Origin: Symsagittifera roscoffensis
Lineage: Eukaryota; Xenacoelomorpha; Acoela; Convolutidae
Assembly: GCF_963678635.1 (NCBI RefSeq)
Contig: NC_087067.1
Coordinates: 31,470,401-31,534,400 of the forward strand
Length of the DNA stretch: 64,000 nt
Direction of reading: 5' to 3'
In this document: piece after piece, positions 30,453 through 42,460 of the stretch
Layout of the letters: each line of letters starts with the position of its first letter
How positions within the stretch are numbered: position 1 is the first letter of the stretch
Notes under the pieces: model-generated
Database searches by the model: none
What the model was told of the DNA's origin: nothing
Seen by the model: the letters and a program-made list of their open reading frames with translations, nothing else
Made by a program: the position numbers and the translations under genes

Positions 30453-33389
30453 AACTTTTTAAGCATCGATGAGCAGAAAAAGTGGTTAATTGCAAACTTA
30501 GTTATAACCATGAATTGGCTTCCAGAGAAATCTTTTCAGATTTATTACTGAATTGGGCTGAACTGGGCTTTTTTCTGTTTTGTTTTTATGAGCCGAACAA
30601 TATTCTCCAATTTCTTACATTAAAAAAGTACAATTCATTTATTTTCAAATTTCTCAAAGCAAACTGTACTGACTGAGAAAGTATTTATGAACAGAAAAAA
30701 AATCCGAACGCTTGAAAACTTCTACTCTTACTGAAATTTGAAACTTGGAAAGTAACTGGCAGTTTTATTTGTAACAAACTCGGCAACCAGATTTGTAAGA
30801 AATGTCAAACTGCGTGACAAAACCGTTTTTTCAGACTTGAAAGAAAAATTAAACAATGCCAGACAAAAACTGCTGAAGTTATATTGCAAAGTTACTCAAT
30901 TAACCCTGCAATCTTTCTCTTAAATACCTGAATTTGGGTGAAAACAATCTTAATTTTTTTTCAACTCCTCAGAGTAGCTTTCATACAAGCTTCAACTAAA
31001 GATTCTTGCCCAAATTAATTTTTGCACATCTAGAAAAGAATGATTGATAAAAATATGAATGAATGATTTTGGGTTCTATGAAACTGAGTAAACGAGTTAT
31101 AATTTATTTGAAGGCATATTGTTCAATCTCCAAAAAACTAATCAGCTGGTTGTCATGATCTTGCAAAAGCTGTAAATTCTGCATCACATCTAAAACTTTT
31201 GAACAACCAAGACTCAAGCGGATTTTCAACAGAAGCTAATTAGTTAATTACAAATGTTTATCAGACAAAAGAGAATTACATAAAAATTGTAAGTGAAAAT
31301 TTGATAAGATAAATTAAGGCATAATGCTCGGTTCAACTGTTTTAAAAAATAACTGAATTAAAAAAAGGAATTTGAAAAACCATATACAAATCGTTAAAGT
31401 TGCGGTTGATTCATAGTCACTAACCTCGCCATTTTTGCGCCATTTGAAGTATTAAAAACTGAAATTTTTGAAACTTTTCGTTATTGAAAATTTTCACATT
31501 ACGAAATCCTCCGACGTCAGTTCTTACGTTTTGTTTGCAAAAACAGTGATTCCACAAAGAAAATGACCATCATGCAAGCTAACAAGCTAGTTTATGCGAT
31601 AGTAGGTTGTAGTCAGTACAGTCGGTTTTTATTGAAAACCAATTTTTGAATTGTTTCTGATCACCTGATGTTCTATGCTTTACCTCGTTCATCTTCAATT
31701 TTGAAAATTTCACACGATGGCCTACAAAATCATCGTCTTCTCAATGTCTTTTGTGTTTCACTTTGTTTTTAATTTTTTGATATTTTTTTGATAGTTTTTG
31801 TGGCTTCTGATGTTTTGTTGAGCTCTTAATATCAAAGTCATAAAATGTGATTTAAGTACTTTGTTTAAGAGTGATTCTTTTGTGTCAGATGGTTGTAAAG
31901 TGGGAAACGAAACGATCTAATGACTCCAAAGGAACTGTTCGGTTTTGTTTTCGCCTGTTTTCTATAAAAGAAAAACAAGTGTTTTATCTTTTTTGTTCTG
32001 CGTTAAACGCCAAATCAGCTTTGCTCACAATAAAAAATTGATTGAGGCTTTCCTGGTAAGTTTTTATTTTCTTTTTTTTTCTGTTTCATATTCCGGTCAT
32101 TTGTTCAATTATTCAAGTGGGCGGGTTCAATCTCTGTACAATTTGAAACATTCATTGTAAGAATTGTAATTTTGCAAATAGAAAGAAAGTATATGGCATG
32201 TTTTCAGGTAAGCTTTTCTTTGTTTTTTGCTCAGTTTTTGGTTCCGACTTTGAAGATAACGATGGAGTTAATACACTCGGGTTTGATTTAGTTTTGTTTG
32301 AACCAATATCAACTTTACTTTAAAATAGCAGTGTTTGACAGTATTTCCTAATATAATCTCAAAATATTGACGTCCTAATTGAGCTCAAAAATAAAAAGTT
32401 ATATCGCTATTTCGCAGAAGGTTTCTCACCAGGTATTTCGGCTCATTTGGTTAAATTAAGGAGAGTTATATTTTCAGTTTCTCTTTTAACGTGAGCTGTA
32501 GGCTTCGATTTAATCAAAACTGTTTTGAAATTTAATTTGACAAGATATTTTGTCGCAATCAAGCGTTGCCGGACACAAAAAATAGCCACTTAGATCTTCA
32601 CTTTGTGTTTGGGTACACTTTTTTCGTTTATTATAAATTGCTCATGTTTTCATCAAATGCTATCAAGTTTTGTTCGAGGATTTGCACGGCGAGCAGTGTT
32701 CAGCTTCAGCCAGTAAGTAACGGGTTACCTTAAAATTGAATTTAAGCCCGTGGAGATTGCATTATAAACAAAACTCAAAAGAAACAGAAGATAAGAATTA
32801 AAATATTTAAATTTTTTTCAGTTAATTAACTGCTAAGAAAAAAAGAGTACTGAATTGACAAAAATAATTACCTTCGTTTTTAGGTTTTACTCCAATCCTT
32901 TGAAATTCGAAATATCAATAATTGCTATTGCAATCAATGACGCTTCCGCTATGCTTCAAATAATGTAAAACACGGATGACTTATTTGAGAGCCGGACATC
33001 AAACCGACGGGACTTCAAGCCTAACCGTAAAATTTGGGACTTCAAGCCGAAATATTTCTCATTAAGTCATAAAATATAACCAATTTGAAAACTTTTTTTA
33101 AGAATATCTTTATTTCAGGGTCTTTCTTCAGTAGTTATTGGCGTTTTCAAAAAATTTAAGCCTCCAAACTATGTTTAAGATAGTTGAAAAATAAAACACG
33201 GTTGAAGGTAATTTTCTTGTGTTTATAATTCAAGCATTTCAAAAACCGAATAATATGATTGACCGTCGCCAATCCTAATTGACTAATTGTCATGAATAAC
33301 GCTTATTATGGACTAAAGTTGCCTCAGCAAGTTAAATTGTTTTTTGAATTTTCTAAGCTCCATTTTGGGAAATATTTCGGTAAGAATAG
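30453..33389. other. AT-rich DNA, nothing recognised
   Basis: About 2.9 kb without coding pattern. Short direct motifs (GGGACTTCAAGCC near 33.0 kb) occur twice. Confidence 0.5.
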
Positions 33390-33752
33390 AAAAAAAATTG
33401 AAATATAATTTTTTTAAACTTTTTGTTTTTCTAGTCATTTTTCTCCAAAAAAATTGACCCAAGTGCCAATTTTACTATGACTGTCATAAATGCTCAAAGT
33501 ATAGTTTTACATCAGATTCTTTTATCACACCACGCAGAAAAAAGTTCACTACTTGGAAAAAAAACATTTTTTGTAGTTTTATAAAGACTATGGTCGGAGC
33601 ATTCTGCGCTACTTGCACAGGAATCGGCTAAGTTTGTTTTCGTTTTTTTTTGTGACAGTCATAGTAATATAAGCACATTGGACAATTTTTTTGTAGAAAA
33701 ATGACTAAAAAAAGAAAAAAAACAATTTCAATAAAACATAATTTTTTCTTCA
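33390..33752. repeat. Inverted repeat with arms of about 100 bp
   Basis: The left arm (33390-33487) ends in TTTTACTATGACTGTCATA. The right arm (33651-33752) begins TGTGACAGTCATAGTAATAT. Matching continues outward through TAGTCATTTTTCT-CAAAAAAATTG. The loop is about 160 bp. Likely an old foldback element. Confidence 0.8.
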
Positions 33753-34049
33753 TTTTTTTTGCAAATTTTTGGTCCTCTTAAAATTTTATTTGCTTAAAGC
33801 TCAGTTTATAGTGCTTAAATTATGCATCAATATATATTTGTTTGTCTTAACGCTCGCTTTATTCGCTCAAATAAAGTTTCAAAAAGTTTCAAGCCGGTTT
33901 TTCTTCACAAGCGGAATTTTTTTTGGAAGTTTTCAAGAATCAATCGAATCACGACTGAAAGATCTTCATTATGATACTCTCTCCGATGATGATTTGTGGT
34001 ATCTGATTTCGTATGTATGATTTTCTGCTCTGTTATCGTCTTGCTTGAC

Positions 34050-34215
34050 CAATGGAATACCGCTATTGATGCTCATTTCTTCTAACGAATGATTCCAACT
34101 TGCCTGAACGTTTCTCTTCCTATGCAGCTGGCATCGATGTATATCCTATCTCTAAGGGCCCTATCATTGCTCTCAGCATAATCTATTGCTGCATCCTGGA
34201 TTTGTAACTTTTCAC
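34050..34215 (-). pseudogene. Copia RNase H trace
   Basis: RIYIDASCIGRETFRQVG occurs in a short frame after the reverse transcriptase remnant, in the position and with the DAS pattern expected of the copia RNase H domain. Interrupted by stops shortly afterwards. Confidence 0.5.
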
Positions 34216-34431
34216 AATCCGGTCAGTTTACGTACAATTCCATTATGTGGTCTGGTATTTAGTGACGATTAACAATCAATTAGTCTTTTTGCAAGGTCTG
34301 GTCTCGATAGGGTCGTTGCCCACTGCAGATATCTTGTCACACTTCGTAGTAAATTCAGTTGCTCTGGTGTGATGCCGGTTTCGTCATTGTCTGTGACTCG
34401 ATGGATTTCTTTGATTTCTCCCCATTTGCTT

Positions 34432-34830
34432 TCAGTTGGTGTGAAAGTTATCCTTCCGTAGTGCTCTGCTCTCTTGGTCTGTTTCAGTGTTGATCTTCAT
34501 TCCCAGAAAATCAAAAATCGTCTTCTTCACGGGTCCATTGCTGATCCATTTTAAAGATATCTTTACTTTGGCGTGGAAATCATCAGTGCGTGCTAACAAC
34601 ATATCACCTACTTGTAGCGATAGTAATCCAATGTTGTTGCCCTGTTGGTCAGTTGCGTAAAAAAAGCAGTGAGGTATGCTGCATTTCTTGATTCCTAATT
34701 GATCGAACTTTCTAATAATCTTAGTATACCAGTCAACCGCTGCATTTGACAGTCCATATGCAGCCAAGTTAAATTTCCACAATGTCCCCATGAATGTCCC
34801 TGCCTCCCTTGGTGGGGAAATATAGACTGA
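34432..34830 (-). pseudogene. Copia reverse transcriptase remnant with altered active site
   Basis: PPREAGTF, GTLWKFNLAAYGLSNA, DWYTKI and FDFLGMKI follow the order of copia reverse transcriptase. The catalytic block that should read x-V-D-D reads LQVGDMLLA, so one aspartate is glycine (codon near 34606-34608). The frame is open for about 120 codons and then ends. Truncated on both sides relative to the domain. Confidence 0.88.
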
Positions 34831-35477
34831 TCGGCGACTGCTGTCCGGTGCAGAAAAGTTATACTGACATCGACAAAACGTGGGGTTCGTTTTTAGTGAG
34901 CCATCATCGATGTGACAAAATAGAATCCCGATGTGGAAATTGTCGACGCGTAAATATCCAAGGGGTTATTTTTCTTTTTTCTCCATGTCTTCTCTGATTG
35001 TGAGTCTGCTCTTAGGGTCCCTGGCACCATTCTGCGCCACTTTCCTCGTAGCCACCCATCTGCATTTGAGGACCTTGTGGCCGTTATTGATCGCTCTGTT
35101 TGTCCGGACCTCCTTGACTACTCCATATAACTTCCATCCTGGTCATTCCTCTTGTCTTGCAGCTTCAAACTATTCCCATAATTTTTCCATTTTTTTTTTG
35201 TGGCTACTTTAGTGGCTGCAATTGGATTAGGTATTCAGGAGAAATTTAATTCCATATATCTCAGAAAGTTCATGTATTTTGCTTTTGGGTCTCTGGTTGG
35301 TGGTGATTTATAATTTCTCCTGTCTGACTTGATCTTCTTCACTTATGATCTCTTGGTTGGTGTTGTATCCTCCGTTTTATACAGCTTTATCGCCTGTTCT
35401 CAATTTACGGTTTGGTCTGTGTACCAACTCTCCTATGTACGGGCTCATTACACAATCTTTCGGTCTTGATTCTATCG

Positions 35478-35478
35478 T

Positions 35479-35525
<47 letters not shown>

Positions 35526-35560
35526 GACGTTGTTGTTGTTGTTGTCATTGTTGTTGGGCA
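35478..35560. repeat. TTG microsatellite within the copia remnant
   Basis: At least fifteen uninterrupted TTG units (GTT in frame), then imperfect ones. On the coding strand of the element it is a CAA run. Simple expansion. Confidence 0.97.
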
Positions 35561-36412
35561 GCTTGGTTTAATCTCTGGCCATTTTTGGTGTTTTTTTCCT
35601 CATGACTTTCGGGACCTATTCCAATTCTGCCTCTGTTTTCTCAGACTGATCTGTGCTATCCAATTTTTTGATTTGGGATTGTCTTTTTGAACTCTTTCTC
35701 TGTTCTTTCTGGTCCTCGTCTGGTATTGTGCTGTTTCGTCTTTTCTTTGTAGTCCTTTTTCTGTCCTATTTGTCGCCCCTTGTCTGTCGCTCGCTCCAGA
35801 GACCCTTCATTCTGTTCCTGTGTTTTTGCACTTTGCAGCACTGTTTTATAGGCTACACCACTGTTGTCATCGGTCTTGCTGACTATTTCATATTCCCTTG
35901 CTCTCATTGTGATTATGAAATTAAAGGCTTCATTTTCGGGCATAAGATTTTGGGGTGGTTACTGTGAATTGATAGTTCTTTCTGGTTTTGTTTTGTCTCG
36001 TTTCCCTTTTGTCGTCAATTTCTTTCCCTTCTCCCTGGTCCTGTCTGTCGGAACTTAAATTATGTAACCTTTCTATCTGTCTCTGTTTCTGGTGCTGTTC
36101 GCAAACGTGTATCTTCTTTAAATAATCATATGATAGACAACCTGATAAAGTTGCAAGCTTAGTATAATCAGATGAAATTTTGACCTTTCCTTTTTCAAAA
36201 TTCTGTAGATCGATGTTATAATCTTTTGTATACCTTTTAAAAGTAACAACAAATTTTTTTTCAATATCTCACAATCACTTTCTGTTTCTGTTATATGTTC
36301 AATTTGATTTGATTTCTAAATACTCTGACACTGATTTCTTGTTCTGTTTTGATCTGTTTCGACAGTTGTTGTTACGTGTGAGCTTATTACGTCATAAGTT
36401 GTGTCATTCTTA

Positions 36413-37545
36413 TCACGCCGGAAATTTCCGCTCTGATGTAATGCGTTTTTTTTTCGCAAGATGCACTCGGTTATGAAATATTTCAATGTTCTCCAGACCT
36501 ATGCCCTCCCCTTTCCGATTCTCGAAGTTTAATGTTGTGCCAGATAATTTCTGTAATTCTGAGTAAAACTGCCTGTGACAATAAAAACAGGATCCACTTT
36601 TCTGTCTCTGTAGGTTAATCTTTTTGTGATGGGTCTTAGATGAGGTTATCCGGTCTGTTGGTGCCCATTCCTGTGCAAATGTGACTCTGGTAAAACGTGC
36701 ATGTTCTTGTAGAATTCTTTTTTGATGCTTCATCAAGACGTTTGCACCATCGCCTATCACTATTTTTGCAGGGCCTAACCATTTTTTTCATTAATTTTTC
36801 TCTTGCATTTTACCACATCACCTAGTTTAAACTTACTGACGGTTAAGCTTCGACTCTTTGTTTTGTGTTTTTCCTCGAGTTCAGCTTTAAGAAATGCTTA
36901 ACAAATGCGTTATTTAATCTTTTGGACTTTGCTCATGATTCAATGTGTTGATCACAGGATTTGTTCCGTACACCCTCTGCAACGTTGATACACCATTTAC
37001 ATCAAGCAGCATATTCTTTGCCATAATACCATATACTAATAACACGTCGTTAATTTCAATCAAACTGTGGTCCTTTTTAAATTTTGTCATGATGTTTTTG
37101 AGTATCCCATAATGTCTCTCTATCACCTCATTATTTTTGATGTGGTGGTGTTTGTTATGCATTCAAAACTTGAAGTCATTAGTAGCATGAGATCAGTGTT
37201 ATATTTTCCCCCCAAATCGTGCAAAATTGATTTGGAGGGCCAAAATTCGTAAACCAATTCATTAATATAGCTTTCATTACGTATTTTTTTCTTTTGATGG
37301 GATAAATGTGGCTGCACACAGCCTCGAAAAAGCATCCACTCTATGTAATATAATAAAAATTTTCTCTTGTGTAGGGTCGTTCCACTCAGCCAGTTCTACT
37401 AATGCGCTTTGACTACAGTCATTACCTCTTTGAATCGTTAGTTTGTTAGTCTTGTTAATTCTATTATATCAATTAGTTTTTTATATTTAGTTTTCCATAG
37501 GATGCATGTCCAAATCTGATGTGTAAATCGGTGATTCTCTTCAGA
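36413..37545 (-). pseudogene. Copia GAG-pre-integrase and integrase remnant
   Basis: DLHIRFGHAS near 37.51-37.54 kb is the GAG-pre-integrase histidine motif. FIILHRVDAFSR near 37.33 kb carries the first catalytic aspartate. SILHDLGGKYN near 37.2 kb matches the second-aspartate block with substitution around it. NNEVIERHYGILK near 37.1 kb carries the glutamate block. GVSTLQRVYGTNP follows, then GDGANVLMKHQ near 36.75 kb in the linker region. Frames shift between blocks. Confidence 0.85.
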
Positions 37546-38782
37546 CTGGTTCTTTGGTTCATTAAACTATCAGCGAAATAGAGGGTTTCTGTTTTCTTAT
37601 GATCCAAATGTGAGTTTACTGAGATCAATTTTACTTCTTTTTGTCTGTGACCTATTTCTCTTCTCGAGATTGAGAAGATGTGATTTTTGTTTACTGGATG
37701 TTTCGTCCAATGTCTATTACTGAGTCCAATTTTTCTATTTCTAAGGTTCGAACGCCAAATAGACTCGAAAGGTCATCATCTAGGACATATATCTGGAGTG
37801 TCAAAAAATTTTGGTATACAGTTACGAGTAAATGCAATAGGCATGTCACTCTGATAAGATCACTTCTTCCGAATGTGAAACTTTGGTGTCTTCCTTGTTT
37901 CATCTTTTCAATTCCCTCCATTGAATGGCATCAAGTGTCGTTTCAATCTCATCAAGGCAATATTTAGATATTCTTGTTTTTGCTGCACCTAGGTCAACTA
38001 AAAATTTCAGACATTTTGATGTTCTGTCGTAACACTTATTTTTAGTATTATTTTCTCCTGAGATTTTTTTTCATTCAAGAACCAATAGGGTGATATGTCT
38101 TATTCCTGTTCTTTCTCTTGTTTTTCTGAAGTGTTGGTAATTTTTTTCTTCTGTGCTCCGTTCATTTTCTTCCAAATTGTAATTAATCTGTTGTCATCTA
38201 CTTCTGTATGCATTTTATTGTTAGTCACTCGTGTATCTGCTGTTATAGTGGTTGCTGTTAGGCCATTGTCTACCTTTCCAATTTCTTCTCCGCTGTTTAA
38301 GTTTTTTTCTACGGTTTTTGGCAAAAGTGGCGTTTTGTTCCACAACTGTAATTTTTAAGGGTGTTTTGTTGATTCTTCCCCTTGAATCTCCTCTACTTCT
38401 ATTAGATCCTCGAAAGTACATGGTATCCCCTGCTGTCTGTTCGCTGGTGGCTGTTAATCTTCTCACCGATAGTTCTAGGATGTTTTGATCAATTTTATCA
38501 TCTCGCGGTTACTTTTGGCGACATTTTCTTTGTTCATCGAGTACTTTCATCAAGATTGGAACATGTCAATAGTGCAACACAGTATACGACATTCGGAATC
38601 ACTTTTCTCACTTGCTCCATTGCTTATAGGTTCTTCTTCCTATTTTTTTTGTGTTGATCCCACGAAATGTTTTCTCGTTTTTCACATGTTCTTTATTTTT
38701 GATAGCAATGTGACATCTTTATGAACGGATTAGGCACGTATTCATCCAATACGCGTCTGAGATTATGTATCTCTCAACTGTC

Positions 38783-39055
38783 TTATGCCATGTCTTTTGG
38801 CATAGATACTGCTTTTTTGTTTATTTCTCGGTTTTGAATGCCTTTCAATATGATATGTGCTGCTTGAACCGTTGCATATATCTGCACGCATCCTCTCAAC
38901 CACTCTATATTCCTTTTCCACTGAAAATAGTCATCTAGGGAATCGTTTTTTAAAATCGGGACTTGCATGTCCTTCCTTTTATTCACTCTTTGTGTACTGA
39001 TTGGTGACGAATATTTTGCTTGCACTTCTTCCGATATTTCATTTCGTTGGGCCAA
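38783..39055 (-). pseudogene. Copia gag-like remnant
   Basis: The 90-residue frame contains VPILKNDSLDDYFQWKRNIE, the pattern of copia gag proteins (a proline-leucine segment followed by a W-K pair). It is the first frame after the primer-binding site. It ends prematurely, and a basic Arg/Gly piece near 38.3-38.45 kb may be the nucleocapsid part in another frame. Confidence 0.65.
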
Positions 39056-39400
39056 ATTTTGGAGTTATGTTGTCATCTTTTCCATCTGTGTTTTTAATAT
39101 CTTATTTTGTGTTCTGTGATTCTGGCCGTCAGATTCATTCAATGCCGCTTTTTCAGTGTACCGCACTATTTCATGGCTGGTCGAGCAGCTTTTGGATAGA
39201 CTTACTTGAGGATTCAGGCTTTGACTTCTTGTGATATTTGTTATTGATCCCCCTGCCGACGTCTCATGATCATATTACTCGTCAACGTCTTCCAATCTGT
39301 CGAATGTAATTTGTTGACTCGTCTTCTGGGTTCATACTTCTTTGAAGGCCTTCTTTTTCTTCGTTTAATTATCTTCACTACTTAGTTGACACAACTACAT

Positions 39401-39410
39401 CCTGCTACCA
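39401..39410 (-). other. Primer-binding site of the copia element
   Basis: On the minus strand TGGTAGCAGG follows directly after CCTATCA. TGGTAGCAG complements the 3' end (CTGCTACCA) of animal initiator tRNA-Met, the usual copia primer, and CA is the expected LTR end. This places the 5' LTR to the right of 39410; its outer edge is not identified. Confidence 0.7.
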
Positions 39411-40854
39411 TGATAGGTCGGCAAACTCAACTATTAGAACTAAAGATAAAGGACAATTTCTCCGTAACGTATTACTTCACAATCAAGGCCAACAAATAAC
39501 GCTTAGCAGTTATAATAATAAATAACAAATTCGTTTTCAAGAAAGGAACAGACTCAATTTTTTGTTATTTAGCTAAAAACATATAAAAAATCTCATCTTG
39601 GAAGAACACAGCTGCCTATCGAGTGGAGTGCTTGCTCTGAGCGCCGGCAGTAGTCATTTCCAAATTAATTATGTCGTTGTCGTAACGTCTTGACCGGGCT
39701 TCTGGCGGAAACAAACGTGGTCCACTTAATCTTTTATGCTTTACAGTTTAGTTGCTCTAGAGCAAACAAATTTTTTTTGGCTGCATTTTTTCGAAAAACG
39801 CATCTTTTCTGCACAATCTGTTCTAAAACAGAGAACGCAATCTTTTATTTCTTGATTCTGCTTGTTGTCATTTGATAACGCAAACTTTTCACTGGTTTTT
39901 GCAGTTTTCCTGGGTTAAGTGAATACTTTTTGAATAGGAATGAATTGGGGCTGCTTAAATTCTGAATAGAGTGCCTTTTTGTGATTATTGCTAGCGGCGA
40001 AAACCGACTTCTCGATGTCATTCATACAACCGTAGCTACGCATGTCATTAAAATGTGCATTGTATACAAGTTTTATATGATTGCTTGCTACACAGAGGCC
40101 AAAATTAACTCTTTCGTTTCATCAAGTGATCGATTCAATAGAGTTATTCACCTCAAAGGCGACCCTGGCTTCTATGCAGCCTTTGACTTATCAAGATGTC
40201 TATATTCTTAGGTTATCTGGATGCCAAAACACCCGGGCTTTGCGTGGTTCTGGCGTTAATAATTTTGATCTTAATATTTCGTTTTTGATTTTCTTGTCAA
40301 CTTGTAACGTGTTCTCCTATGTCAGAAAAAAGTTTTAAACTTTTCTAAAAATCCAAAATTTGAATATGCTATCCTTTCAGTGAAAATACGATTTTGGTAC
40401 AAGATTTTGAAACTCACTCACAAAAATTAGGTTTGAGAGAGAGAATTTAAGATAACGTTAAGCTTCGTTGTTGTCGTTTTTTATTTCAAAACATTGTCAA
40501 AAAATATTGTAATCAGGTTTATATGATTATAATGATTGCTACGCGGGGGTAATTTAGAATATTTGAATCATTAACCGGAAAGATTTCCATGTGATTTTTT
40601 TTTCTTTTCATTGGCGTCACAGAAAAATGGAAACGATGTGCACATTTTTGGTTATTATATCATGTTTAAAAAATGTATCAAGATCTTTAATTTAATACAA
40701 AAACGTTTGCAAAAAACTAAAAAAATTTAGTTGCAAATTTTAGCCTGAGATGAGAAATTGTAGCATTTTTATTTTAACTGCAGTCTGGCAACTTCACGTC
40801 AATGATCTCAACTCCATCAGAAACTGGATTGCATTTTGTTCCGACTTTCGAACG
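39411..40854. other. Presumed copia LTR start, then unrecognised DNA
   Basis: By position the first few hundred bases should be the 5' LTR of the copia element, starting TGATAGG on the plus strand. No second LTR is available for comparison, so its outer edge cannot be set. The rest shows only short frames. Confidence 0.4.
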
Positions 40855-41475
40855 CTTCAGTACAAATGTACTGAAAAATTAAAGAAAAAAAAAGTTCGAG
40901 AGTTTCGAAAACGTAAGATAAGGGTCGAAGAAAATCAAATTTAATAAAGTGCCAAAGTATGTCAAATTTTTTGAAAACAGTGTCCGAGAGTCCTGAAACT
41001 TGTGTTACATCTTAAAACATCTTGCTTTCGCTTTTATTTCTCAAATTTTCTTTAAAAGTTTGAGAAAGATTAAACACTACTTATCAAACCAACCTGAAGT
41101 AACCCCAACATAACCGCACTTTGAATCAATCAAAACAAACTAGCGTTCTTCTTGACACTTTGAACGCAAATAAAAACACGAGCAGAGAATCAATTGGAAA
41201 GAAACGAAAAACAAAATCAAAATTTTGGCACCCAAGAACTTTTTTTTGTTGCTAATACTCCTTTACTTAGGCACTCTTGAAAATATTCATTCTCCTTTTT
41301 TTTCGGTTCAGCGCAAGAATAACAAAATGAAAGAGAATCAAATTTAGAAAAGGTGCTCAAAATTGCCAAAAATAATTTTCAAAGCTCAACTTCACAACGT
41401 TAATTTTACAAAGAAAAAATAACCAAGGCAACAAAAATGGAAAACACCCCAATTTTTCATTTGGATCTATCAAAT
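40855..41475 (+). repeat. Old dispersed duplication, copy 1
   Basis: It aligns over about 620 bp with 43820-44445. Shared anchors include CCAACCTGAAGTAACCCCAA (second copy TCAACC...), AACTAGCGTTCTTCTTGA and GCAGAGAATCAATTGGAAAG. Many substitutions and indels. Non-coding. Confidence 0.85.
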
Positions 41476-41689
41476 GTCTAGAGTGACCTTTAACTGGCCG
41501 CGAATAGTTTTTGTACAAAAAATTTTCATTCAGCTAAAAACTTTGCACTGCGAATAGAAAATGTAAGTGATAAGTTTTGAGTAGAATTAATATGCTGAAT
41601 TGCAGTTGACCTCAATTTAATTTCGAACAACTATGAGAGGGGATAATTTGCCTAGCTTGATTGATTCGCACATTGAGTTTATCAGAAAA

Positions 41690-41910
41690 CGATTTGAGCA
41701 GCGATGTCATCCGCATTTCAGTTCAAGCATACTCGCTTGGCGATCCACAGGTTTCCGGTTCGATACATGTGGGCCATCAACTTTTGTAAAAATGGTCTGA
41801 AATAAGAAAAACCAACCCAGGCATTATGCGCAGCCTGGGTTGATCGTGATTCCAAGGAATCTGTCGATTGGCCTAAAAACATAAGAACTGTGTCAGTTAA
41901 CAGTTGAATA
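41690..41910 (+). mobile_element. tRNA-related SINE
   Basis: A B-box-like GGTTCGATACATG lies near 41757, and a body hairpin AACCCAGGC-ATTATGC-GCAGCCTGGGTT follows near 41815-41840. The tail ends AACAGTTGAATAAAG and a T run. The A box is degenerate. The ordered head, body and tail fit a SINE. Confidence 0.55.
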
Positions 41911-42037
41911 AAGTTTTTTTAAGCTTAAAAATTCAATCTCAATTTTTTATGGTAAATTGTTTAAAAGTGATAAACCACGTGGAAGGAAATTCCGGGCGCA
42001 ATAAGATGCCTTAAATTGCAACAGTAACTTTCTCTCC

Positions 42038-42452
42038 CGGGTCAAGGTCCGCGTCTTATTTTTCGACTAAGTCGGTCGCCCGACATTAATTCCGCGACCA
42101 AAAATTCAAAATCTGGACCGGGTTATAGGTCACGGACTGAGTCAGGAAATAGCGTATTATGGTCGCGATGATCAAAATATGGTCGCGATGAGTCGTGGCA
42201 TTGTCAAAAAAATAGTCGGGGTATGGTCAAAAAATTAGGCGTCCCATGGCCGAAAAACTCCTTGGGCGATTGTTTTATCTGCATTTAATTTAGTCGAAAC
42301 GTTTTTCTTCAGTCGTTTTCCCAAATTGCCCTTAACTTTTTTCCGTTTGCGCCGGTAGCGATTAATTTTTCTTTGGTCGCGCAGGTCGCGGCTGTATGGA
42401 AATTCCAAATATTGGTCACGACCATCTGATCAAAAACCACAACCTGGACCCT
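42038..42452. mobile_element. Probable 415-bp non-autonomous hAT-type element
   Basis: The left end CGGGTCAAGGTCCGCG is mirrored by a right end that reads AGGGTCCAGGTTGTGG in reverse. Flanks TTCTCTCC and GGCTCTCC agree at 6 of 8 bases. The interior is dense in GGTCGCG motifs in both orientations, plausibly transposase-binding repeats. No coding capacity. Confidence 0.55.
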
Positions 42453-42460
42453 GGCTCTCC

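Larger units (their letters stand above)
34040..39410 (-). mobile_element. Decayed Ty1/copia-type LTR retrotransposon
   Basis: Reading on the minus strand from right to left, traces appear in copia order. A primer-binding site lies at 39401-39410, then a gag-like frame near 39.0 kb, a basic nucleocapsid-like piece at 38.2-38.5 kb, a GAG-pre-integrase motif near 37.5 kb, integrase at 36.4-37.4 kb, reverse transcriptase at 34.4-34.85 kb and an RNase H trace near 34.1-34.2 kb. Integrase preceding reverse transcriptase is diagnostic for copia. Stops and frameshifts break the polyprotein throughout. A TTG/CAA microsatellite lies in the middle. No second LTR was found on the left, so the element is truncated or has lost that end. 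Confidence 0.9.

Noticed and set aside
35345-35690. Open frames of poly-Cys or poly-Val
   Set aside because: These are translations of the TTG microsatellite within the copia remnant.
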